Assembly (NCBI RefSeq): GCF_030524025.1
Contig: NZ_JAUNHI010000008.1
Span: 1 to 64,000 of the forward strand
Source: Actinomyces sp.
Lineage (GTDB): Bacteria > Actinomycetota > Actinomycetes > Actinomycetales > Actinomycetaceae
Direction: 5' to 3'
DNA length: 64,000 nucleotides
A program made the translations under genes and the position numbers. The notes beneath the pieces were generated by a model. The model had not been told where the DNA came from and did not search any database. It saw nothing but the letters and a program-made list of their open reading frames with translations. Below are positions 44,461 through 51,245 of this stretch, in pieces (the stretch's first letter is position 1; each line of letters begins with the position of its first letter).

Positions 44461-47400
44461 TTGTCCCCCCTGCCCCACGCCCGTCCGACCATCCCGGAAC
44501 CACCTATCACCGCCGCCGCCCTGCCCGACCCGGTGGGACGCTTGGCCGCCCCGAGCCATCTGCGCCTGGAGCGCCACCTGCCCGGCGACGTGCTGGGCGG
44601 TGCCGCACCGAGTCCTCGCTTGAGCTGGGAGGTCGCCAGCGCCCCAGCCCAGTGGGCACCCACCGACGCCGAGCTCGAGATCACCCGGACCTGCCTGGAC
44701 GGCACCGCCCTCGGCGAGCCCGAGGTCCTGCGCCTGCCGAGGGCGGACGGCATCCTGACCGCCTGGCCCGCCGCTCCCCTGGGTTCGAGGGAGCGCGTCA
44801 GCCTGCGGGTGCGCGTCACCGGGGTCGTACGGACCAACGCCTCAACCTCCGGGGCCTCCCCATCGGGATCCGACTCACCCGGACCCTCCTCCTGCGCAAC
44901 CACGGGTCCGGCCGTCGGCGCCACGGCCGGGGCCGCGCCCCTGACGGCCACGGCCGCCCCCCGCACGCCGTCTGCCGACGGCAGCAGCGCCACCGTCTCG
45001 ACATCCGCCTGGTCGGAGCCGGTCGTCTACGAGACCGGCCTGCTCTCCGCCGAGGACTGGCAGGCCCTGCCCGTGGGGCCCGCCTGGCCCGAGAACCCCG
45101 ACTCCGACCGGCGCCCGCCGCTCGTGCGCGGCGAGCTCACGGTCAAGACCCCGGTCGTGGCCGCCCGCGCCTACATCAGCGCCCACGGCCTCATCCGCGC
45201 CGAGCTCGACGGCCTGCGCATCGGCACCGATGAGCTCGTCCCCGGCTGGACCGTCTACGGCAAGCGGCTGGTGGCGCGCGCCTACGACGTGACCGAGACG
45301 CTCCTGTCCTCGTCTCCCAACGGCGACGGCGTAGGTACCCACGCCCTGGGCGCCCAGCTCGCTGACGGCTGGTACCGCGGGCACATCGGCTTCGACGGCG
45401 GATACCGTAACCTCTACGGTGACGATGTCGCCGCGATCATCCAGCTCGAGCTCACCCACGCCGACGGCTCACGCTCGACGGTGTCCACCGGTCCGACGTG
45501 GCGGGCCGGGGCCGGCGAGATCCTGTTCACCGGCCTGTACGAGGGCGAGCGTGTCGACGCACGCCTCAGGGCCCCGGGCTGGTCGACCCCCGGCTTCGAC
45601 GACTCCACCTGGCAACCGGTGCGGGTCCACACCAGCGATGCCGACCGTCTGGTCATGCCCACTGACGCGCCGGTACGCGCCATGGAGACTCTCGAGCCGG
45701 TGGAGGTCACCGTGCTGGACCGCCAGGTCCTCCGTCTGGGCGGCGGCGAGACCGAGACGGCCCCCGAGCGGGTGCTCGTCGACTTCGGCCAGAACATCGC
45801 CGGTCGACTGCGGATCACGGTCTCGGGCCCCAGGGGCACGACGATCACTCTGCGCCACGCCGAGATCCTCCAGGACGCGCAGCTGTGCACGCGCCCGCTG
45901 CGTGAGGCCGCCGCCACGGACACCTACACGCTGGCGGGCGAGGGGGTCGAGGAGTGGGAGCCGGCCTTCACCATCCACGGCTTCCGCTACGCCGACGTCA
46001 CCGGCTGGCCAGGCGGCGCCCAGGCCGCGCGCGAGGCGATCGAGGCGGGCGCGGTGCGTGCCGTCGTCGTCCACACCGCCATGGAGCGGCTAGGAGCCTT
46101 CACGTGCTCGGACGAGCGGGTCACCCGCCTGCACGAGAACTCGCGCTGGTCGATGCGGGACAACTTCGTCGCCCTGCCCACCGACTGCCCGCAGCGCGAC
46201 GAACGCCTGGGCTGGACCGGCGACATCCAGGCGTTCGCGCCGACCGCCGCCTTCCACTACGCCTGCACCGGCCTGCTGGGCTCATGGCTCGAGGACCTGT
46301 CCATCGAGCAGGAGGAGCACGGCACTGTGCCCTGGTACGTCCCAGTCATCCCCGGCGGCTTCTGGACCCCGCCCAAGCCCGCCGCCGTGTGGGGCGACGC
46401 CGCCACCATGGTGCCCTGGGAACTGTTCCAGGCCACAGGGGACCGGGGCCTGCTGGAGCAGCAGTACGACTCGGCCCGCGCCTGGGTGGATCTGGTGGAC
46501 TCCCTGGCGGCGGAGGACCACGTGTGGGACTCCGGCCTCCAGCTCGGCGACTGGCTCGACCCCTCGGCACCGCCGGACAACCCCCTCCAGGCCATGACCG
46601 ACCCCTACCTCGTGGCCACCGCCTTCTTCGCCCGCTCGGCCCGGATCGTCTCACTGTGGGCCGCCGAGCTGGGCAGGGCTGAGGACGCCGAGCACTACGC
46701 GAGCCTCGCCGATGCCGTCGGCGAGGGCTTTCGCGCGCGTTTCACCGACTCCGCAGGAAGGATGACCTCCGACACCCAGACGGCCTACGCGCTGGCCATC
46801 GTCTTCGACCTGTGCGGCGACGCCGAGCGCCGCGCGGTCGCCGGCAGGCGTCTGGCCGAGCTCGTCGAGCGCTCCGGAGGCAACGTGTCGACGGGCTTCG
46901 CCGGCACGCCCGTGCTCACCGAGGCCCTGTCAGCCACCGGTCACGCCGAAGACGCCTACCGGCTGCTCATGGAGACCTCCTGCCCGTCGTGGCTCTACGC
47001 CGTGACCATGGGGGCGACCACGACGTGGGAGCGCTGGGACTCGATGCTGCCCGACGGCTCGGTCAATCCCGGCGGGATGACCAGCTTCAACCACTACGCC
47101 TTGGGCGCTGTCTCGGCCTGGCTGGAGCGGACGGTCGGAGGCCTGACTCCCGCCGAGCCCGGCTACGACCTCATTGAGGTCGCACCCCGACCCGGCGGCG
47201 GGCTGCGCAGCGCCGAGTCGGTGCATCGCACCCCCCACGGCTGGGCGGCATCATCGTGGTCGCTCGACGATGCCGGTCGGCTGGACCTCGAGGTGGTCGT
47301 GCCGGTGGGGGCGCACGCCCGGGTCGTGCTTCCCGGCCAGGCGGGTGCGGCGGCCGGGCCGATCCTGCTGGCGCACGGCCGCCACCACCTGGTGGCATGA
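44461..47400 (+). CDS. Alpha-L-rhamnosidase, glycoside hydrolase family 78
   Basis: A complete 979-residue GH78 enzyme, paralogous to the gene before it. Domains in order: N-terminal fibronectin-like domain (residues 20-190), beta-sandwich Bac_rhamnosid_N (to about 380), a further beta domain (LVDFGQNIAGRLRI), the (alpha/alpha)6 catalytic barrel (RWSMRDNFVALPTDCPQRDE, TGDIQAFAPTA, LGDWLDPSAPP, WERWDSMLPDG) and a C-terminal beta domain. The conserved acidic residues of the CPQRDERLGWTGD region are intact. A Ser/Thr/Ala-rich insertion (about 122-185) interrupts the first domain. No signal peptide. The TTG start has GGGAGAG upstream and its own operator-controlled promoter. Confidence 0.88.
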   Translation: MSPLPHARPTIPEPPITAAALPDPVGRLAAPSHLRLERHLPGDVLGGAAPSPRLSWEVASAPAQWAPTDAELEITRTCLDGTALGEPEVLRLPRADGILTAWPAAPLGSRERVSLRVRVTGVVRTNASTSGASPSGSDSPGPSSCATTGPAVGATAGAAPLTATAAPRTPSADGSSATVSTSAWSEPVVYETGLLSAEDWQALPVGPAWPENPDSDRRPPLVRGELTVKTPVVAARAYISAHGLIRAELDGLRIGTDELVPGWTVYGKRLVARAYDVTETLLSSSPNGDGVGTHALGAQLADGWYRGHIGFDGGYRNLYGDDVAAIIQLELTHADGSRSTVSTGPTWRAGAGEILFTGLYEGERVDARLRAPGWSTPGFDDSTWQPVRVHTSDADRLVMPTDAPVRAMETLEPVEVTVLDRQVLRLGGGETETAPERVLVDFGQNIAGRLRITVSGPRGTTITLRHAEILQDAQLCTRPLREAAATDTYTLAGEGVEEWEPAFTIHGFRYADVTGWPGGAQAAREAIEAGAVRAVVVHTAMERLGAFTCSDERVTRLHENSRWSMRDNFVALPTDCPQRDERLGWTGDIQAFAPTAAFHYACTGLLGSWLEDLSIEQEEHGTVPWYVPVIPGGFWTPPKPAAVWGDAATMVPWELFQATGDRGLLEQQYDSARAWVDLVDSLAAEDHVWDSGLQLGDWLDPSAPPDNPLQAMTDPYLVATAFFARSARIVSLWAAELGRAEDAEHYASLADAVGEGFRARFTDSAGRMTSDTQTAYALAIVFDLCGDAERRAVAGRRLAELVERSGGNVSTGFAGTPVLTEALSATGHAEDAYRLLMETSCPSWLYAVTMGATTTWERWDSMLPDGSVNPGGMTSFNHYALGAVSAWLERTVGGLTPAEPGYDLIEVAPRPGGGLRSAESVHRTPHGWAASSWSLDDAGRLDLEVVVPVGAHARVVLPGQAGAAAGPILLAHGRHHLVA

Positions 47401-47443
47401 GCGGTGCCGTTCCGGGGGAGCCGACCTTTCCCGGGACGAGAGC

Positions 47444-47817
47444 TCACATCGTGCGCAGATAGTGGGCCTTGGTCCCCAGCTGCACCGCGATCATGACGAA
47501 CATCCCGACCACCGCAACCACCTTGACCGGGCCGTCGCATTGTCATGCCCCCGGCGCGCCCGCCAGACGGCGACCGCCATGGCCACCGCCGTTGTCAGCG
47601 CCCCGACGGCGAAGCCGACCACGAGACCACGGCGACTGTCCGGTCAGCTCGACGGGACGAACGGCACGTAGGCGAGGGCGGCGACAGCGACCACCGACCA
47701 GACCACGACCCATGTCTGCTGGATACGGGCCTTGCAGCGGCGGCGCTCGTCTCCGGAGACGGCCCGCCCCGCGCCGGAAGTCTCGGACGGTACAGAGGAC
47801 CTGCGGTTGTCAGATAT
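47444..47817 (-). pseudogene. Decayed three-helix membrane protein gene of the XRE operon
   Basis: Reading on from the XRE gene gives SDNRRSSVPSETSGAG, then TWVVVWSVVAVAALAYVPF, an in-frame TGA, GLVVGFAVGALTTAVAMAVAVW, and after a change of frame VKVVAVVGMFVMIAVQLGTK and a final LRTM. The three hydrophobic segments would form a protein of about 120 residues. Besides the stop and the frameshift, the expected start codon reads ATA (47817-47815), overlapping the XRE stop. The gene is dead. Its intact ancestor was probably a small membrane protein of the type often linked to compact XRE regulators. Confidence 0.6.
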
Positions 47818-47998
47818 GGAAGATCTCCTCGACCGTCGTGTCGAAATAACGGGCAATGGCGATGGCCAGGGGCAGAGAGGGGTCGTACTTGCCCTTCTCG
47901 ATGGAGTTGATGGACTGACGCGAGACGCCCACGGCCTCACCGAGCTGCGCCTGGGTGAGGCCGCGGGCTTCCCTCAGCTCCCGCACATCGTTGTTCAC
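47810..47998 (-). CDS. Compact XRE-family transcriptional regulator
   Basis: A 62-residue helix-turn-helix protein consisting of little more than the DNA-binding domain: VRELREARGLTQAQLGEAVG, VSRQSINSIEKGKYDPSLPLA and the ending YFDTTVEEIFHI. Regulators of this shape usually sit beside small membrane-protein genes and repress their own operon. The GTG start overlaps the stop of the upstream membrane gene. The palindromic array at 48498-48553 upstream of the operon is its likely binding site, an inference from position. Confidence 0.85.
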   Translation of the reverse strand: MNNDVRELREARGLTQAQLGEAVGVSRQSINSIEKGKYDPSLPLAIAIARYFDTTVEEIFHI

Positions 47999-48225
47999 AC
48001 ACGCCCCTTGACGAGGAATCTCCCCCAGCTCCCGCCGGGCAGGTCGAGCCCACGCCCTTCGGCCGCCCGGCCGAGCTCGGCCAAGCGGGCGGAACGGACA
48101 CTGAGAACCATCAGGCTGGCCACCTCCACGACTGCGAGCCCGATGAGGGCGCCGTCCGAGAAAAGATGGAGCACGGCGCTGGACGCGCACATGACGGCCC
48201 CTACCGTACAGGCCCCGGCGGTCAC
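47995..48225 (-). CDS. Small two-helix membrane protein of the XRE operon
   Basis: A 76-residue protein with two hydrophobic segments (residues 4-23 and 26-44) and a short cytoplasmic tail (SVRSARLAELGRAAEG...FLVKGRV). The GTG start lies 12 bp after the upstream stop without a clear ribosome binding site, so it relies on coupling. It overlaps the regulator gene by 4 bp. I do not recognise a family. The company of a compact XRE protein suggests a regulated membrane module, possibly sensing envelope stress, but this is speculation. Confidence 0.65.
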   Translation of the reverse strand: MTAGACTVGAVMCASSAVLHLFSDGALIGLAVVEVASLMVLSVRSARLAELGRAAEGRGLDLPGGSWGRFLVKGRV

Positions 48226-48237
48226 GGTGACGACGCT

Positions 48238-48396
48238 CTACTCGGCGGTAATCGCCCTCAGAAGCGCCTCGTTGTCCAGTGGGTGGGCCGACAGGGCACG
48301 GCGGAGGCGTCGGCGGGCGATAGCTGTGATGACGACAATGACGACGACTGCAACGGCAAGGCCGGCGACGACGCCGAGGACGAACTCGAGGGACAT
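48238..48396 (-). CDS. Small single-helix membrane protein, first gene of the XRE operon
   Basis: A 51-residue protein with one N-terminal membrane helix (FVLGVVAGLAVAVVVIVVITAIA) followed by a basic patch (RRRLRRAL) and a short acidic tail (NEALLRAITAE). The start is well supported by AGGAGG 6 nt upstream. It lies directly downstream of the TTGACATG operator array and is cotranscribed with the two genes below it. Function unknown. Confidence 0.65.
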   Translation of the reverse strand: MSLEFVLGVVAGLAVAVVVIVVITAIARRRLRRALSAHPLDNEALLRAITAE

Positions 48397-48497
48397 GGCG
48401 CCCTCCTGGGATGGGTACTGCACGATGAGAAGTCGAACGGCGAGCCGGATGACGCGACAGGTCCGGGCGGCCGCCGGGCCTCCCACAACCACCTCGC

Positions 48498-48553
48498 CAT
48501 GTCAGGCGCCCTTGACATGTCTAGTGTGCTTGACATGAGTCGTCATGTCAAGC
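48498..48553. promoter_or_regulatory. Array of four TTGACATG half-sites, probable XRE operator and promoter
   Basis: Half-sites are CATGTCA (48498-48504), TTGACATG (48512-48519), TTGACATG (48530-48537) and CATGTCAA (48544-48551). The last two form a perfect inverted repeat with 10-bp arms (GCTTGACATG) and a 6-bp spacer; the first two form another with 7-bp arms. On the minus strand TTGACA (48551-48546) is a consensus -35 for the small-membrane-protein operon, so a bound repressor would cover the promoter. Confidence 0.75.
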
Positions 48554-48659
48554 GGCCTTGACCCTGAGGCGTCTCGCACACGCCCCACGTCATTTCAGGT
48601 CGTTGCAGCAAACGTGACACACCGCCTAAGCGCAAGCCTGGACCCACAACTGACCGATC

Positions 48660-48745
48660 GTTAGGTTGGTGGGCGCCGGCCGGCTCCTGGCCAGTCGACA
48701 CCCGGCGGGAGAGTCCTCCGGGGAACCCAACCGAAAGGAACCGAC
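48660..48745 (+). promoter_or_regulatory. Structured leader of the 30-codon gene
   Basis: The sequence can form two or more helices. One is the hairpin ACCCGG/CCGGGG around GGGAGAGTCC (48702-48722), directly ahead of the ribosome binding site. A weaker CCCAC/GTGGG stem lies further upstream. It shares isolated motifs with the glycine riboswitch (GGGAGAG, CCGAAAGG) but not the full consensus. It could be a cis-regulatory RNA of unknown type. Confidence 0.3.
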
Positions 48746-48838
48746 ATGTTCATCGACATCAACCTAGCCGTCAGTGCCGCCGACGCCCGTCAGCGCGAGC
48801 TCGCCCGCGAGGCCGCCGCTGCGAACAAGCAGCGCTGA
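48746..48838 (+). CDS. 30-residue small protein or leader peptide
   Basis: An open frame of 30 codons: it begins MFIDINLAVSAADARQ and continues as a charged amphipathic helix ending ANKQR. The ribosome binding site AAAGGAA is 7 nt from the ATG, and the leader upstream is structured. A terminator follows after 100 bp, so it looks like a short independent transcript. No Cys, Trp or codon run suggests classical attenuation. I do not recognise the family. The alternative is chance, but signal placement argues for a real gene. Confidence 0.5.
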   Translation: MFIDINLAVSAADARQRELAREAAAANKQR

Positions 48839-48839
48839 C

Positions 48840-48872
48840 ACCCGAGCGATACCCGAGCGATACCTGAGCGAT
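48840..48872 (+). repeat. Three tandem 11-bp repeats
   Basis: Two copies of acccgagcgat and one of acctgagcgat lie directly after the stop codon of the 30-codon gene. Function is unknown; it may simply be slippage. Confidence 0.7.
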
Positions 48873-48938
48873 ACGGCAACCGCCCGAGGCGGTACACCCG
48901 CGGGACCACCCGCGACGGCCATCAGGCCACTGCACATC

Positions 48939-48966
48939 AGGGCGAGGACAACGAGGTCCTCGCCCT
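48939..48966 (+). terminator. Intrinsic terminator after the 30-codon gene
   Basis: An 11-bp perfect stem (AGGGCGAGGAC with its complement) around a 6-nt loop is followed by TTCTT, the form of a rho-independent terminator on the plus strand. It also lies downstream of the MFS gene on the other strand. Confidence 0.8.
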
Positions 48967-49032
48967 TCTTGGTGCCCCGACGCCGAGTTCGCACCGCAGA
49001 CCCCATGGCGGCCGACGAGGACCGCCATCTCG

Positions 49033-49063
49033 CGAGATCGGGACATCTGACACCTCGAGATCG
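49033..49063 (-). repeat. Dispersed 23-bp repeat, locus F (1 unit plus partial)
   Basis: A reverse-orientation unit (CGAGATCGGGACATCTGACACC) plus the partial copy TCGAGATCG, between the terminator and the 3' end of the MFS gene. Confidence 0.85.
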
Positions 49064-49134
49064 AAACCGAGAGACGGAGTCGCAAGGTGGCGGCCGAGGC
49101 CGCGCCCGGGTGTTGCCGGCAGGCGGCGCAGGGG

Positions 49135-50406
49135 TCAGCGGGCCGACCGCCCCACACGTCGCCGAGCCCCTAGGAGGGCCACCACCGCCGAGTACAGCAG
49201 GGGGATGACGGCGCACAGGAGCAGTGCGGGCCGCAGCCCCGTGCCGGAGTCGGTCGGCAGCACCGCGACGAGACCGGCCAGGGACCCGCCGGCCGACGCC
49301 GACTGGGCCAGGACCCCGGCAGCGGCCGGACCCACGGCCGCACCGACGTCGCCGAACAGCGCGATGACCGCGAACATGGCGCCGCCGCCGGCGGGGAAGC
49401 GCGCCGCGGTCAGCGAGGTCGCGCCGGGCCACATGAGCGAGACGCACAGGCCCGTCAGGGCGCAGGCGAGCAGCGTGACACCCGCGTGGGAGGCGGCTGC
49501 GGCCACGACGTAGCAGGCGGCCGCGCCCAGGCCGGAGACGATCAGCACGCCCCGCAGCTGGATCCGCTCGCCAAGGAGCCCGTACCCCGTGCGGCCGATC
49601 GCCATGAGCAGGGCGAACAGGCCTGGGCCGAGCAGGTCGCCGAGCTCCTTGCCCACCCCGGCGCCCTGCTGGGCGAAGAAGCTCGACCACTGGCTCATCG
49701 TCAGCTCGCTCGCCCCGCCCAGCGCCATGAGGGCCAGGGCCAGGAGGAAGGCCGGGGCGCCCAGGAGGGAGCGCAGGGAGGTGCGCTCGTCGTCGGGCAC
49801 GGTGCGTGGCATGGGCACGCGCGCGATGACCAGGCCGTTGACGATCGGCACGAGGGACCACACGAGCGGCAGGACCCACCATCGTTCGATGCCGACGACC
49901 GCCAGCAGGCCGGTCGTGCCCAGGACGACGGCCAGCTGGCCCCAGCAGTAGAAGGAGTGCAGCAGCGCCATCCCGGCCTCCTTGGAACGCCCGGGCTCGG
50001 CGGGCAGGTGCTCGACGATCGGGCTGGCGAGGACCTCGATGAGCCCACCGCCGACGGCGTAGACGACAACGGCCAGGCACAGTCCGACCAAGCCCGAGCC
50101 CAGCAGCGAGGGGACGAGTGCGAGCGCCATGAGCCCCGCGGCGGCCAGGACGTGGGCGATGACCATCATCGGCCGGTATCCGACGCGGTCGACGAGCCGG
50201 ATCGAGACGAGGTCGGTGACCAGCTGGACGAGGAAGTTGAGGAAGGCCAGGAGCCCGAGCTGCGCGACGCCGATCCCGATCCTGGAGTGGAAGACGACGA
50301 AGAGCAGCGGGGCGAGGTTGTTGACGATCGCCTGGACGACGAAGGCCCCGTAGGCCGAGCGCCGGGTGGCGGCCCAGCTGGCGGCAAGGCGGCCGTGGTG
50401 CGTCAT
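49135..50406 (-). CDS. MFS transporter, substrate unknown
   Basis: A 423-residue protein with twelve predicted helices. It begins with a short cytoplasmic tail and FVVQAIVNNLAPLLFVVF. The loop after TM2 reads IRLVDRVGYRPMMV, an MFS motif A variant, and the second half opens with SELTMSQWSSFFAQQG. The order of helices resembles the fucose-permease-like (FGHS) group, but the sequence gives no substrate. The ATG is preceded by CGGAG. It is divergent from the esterase gene, 840 bp away, and no operon partner is seen. Confidence 0.75.
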   Translation of the reverse strand: MTHHGRLAASWAATRRSAYGAFVVQAIVNNLAPLLFVVFHSRIGIGVAQLGLLAFLNFLVQLVTDLVSIRLVDRVGYRPMMVIAHVLAAAGLMALALVPSLLGSGLVGLCLAVVVYAVGGGLIEVLASPIVEHLPAEPGRSKEAGMALLHSFYCWGQLAVVLGTTGLLAVVGIERWWVLPLVWSLVPIVNGLVIARVPMPRTVPDDERTSLRSLLGAPAFLLALALMALGGASELTMSQWSSFFAQQGAGVGKELGDLLGPGLFALLMAIGRTGYGLLGERIQLRGVLIVSGLGAAACYVVAAAASHAGVTLLACALTGLCVSLMWPGATSLTAARFPAGGGAMFAVIALFGDVGAAVGPAAAGVLAQSASAGGSLAGLVAVLPTDSGTGLRPALLLCAVIPLLYSAVVALLGARRRVGRSAR

Positions 50407-51245
50407 GGGACTCCGTAGGGCGGGGGCGGCGTACTGGTCGCATCCTACGCAGGCTACTTACTGCCCACTAGGTAGTCGGGCCGTCCAAGACAGATCGACG
50501 ACAGCCGGAAAATGAGTCATACATCACGTTGATTGCCCGCTCATGGCGATCTCAACAAGTCCACCATCGTCACCCCCTCGTCTCATGCACCCGATGAGGC
50601 CCCTCCTCCACCCGTCCGGAGGCCATCTGGAGGAGGGGCGCCCCGATGACTCCCGCGACCGACCAGCCCCGACCCGCCCCCGACAAACCTTCCCGCACAC
50701 CCGCTCACCGAGGATGGCGAGCGGATCGCCTGAAGGAATGGGTCCCCCCGTCGGGCGCAGGACCCACGCGACCCCTCAGCATTGCAGGTACATATCGGTA
50801 GGCAGTCACACATAGGACACAAAGGAGTTTACGCCGTCACCCGATCACCTTGTCGGATGACTCCCATCAACAACGCCTTCGGTTTGGGATTTCAACGAAA
50901 AACGCCTCCGCCCACCATCGGGGGCCGCGGCGGCACGCCCGCGCACATCACGACATAGCGACGTATTCGTGATACTTCTGTGATACCTCTGTGACAGTAC
51001 AACGACCAGACGATCAACCCCGCCACCCACCCGGTCGGCTAAGCCATTAGGATGGTTCCATCCACCGACCGGGGTGGGTCGCGACACAACTCGACCACCT
51101 CACGTCGTCCGCTCAGGCACGGACAGGGACGGACCAGCATCGCTGGACCTCCACCAGCCGACAGACACGTTCAACGGACCGGTGACCAGTTCTCCGAGCC
51201 CCCTTCCCCAGGGGGTTGACCCACGCCCGCATCAAGGAGCCCTTC
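50407..51245. other. Long intergenic region upstream of the esterase gene
   Basis: It contains a perfect 12-bp hairpin (50599-50610 with 50628-50639) whose right arm holds GGAGGAGG. A 51-codon open frame starts at 50646 (MTPATDQPRPAPDKP, later GWRADRLKEWVPPSG) and is of doubtful status. Imperfect 11-bp tandem repeats (gtgatacttct, gtgatacctct) lie at 50969-50990. TAGGAT at 51048-51053 is a possible -10 for the esterase. An AT-rich patch at 50460-50530 probably holds the MFS promoter. Confidence 0.45.

Noticed and set aside
48660..48745. Glycine riboswitch upstream of the 30-codon gene
   Set aside because: GGGAGAG and CCGAAAGG are present, but the paired helices and the remaining conserved bases of the glycine aptamer are not, and the downstream gene is not glycine-related.
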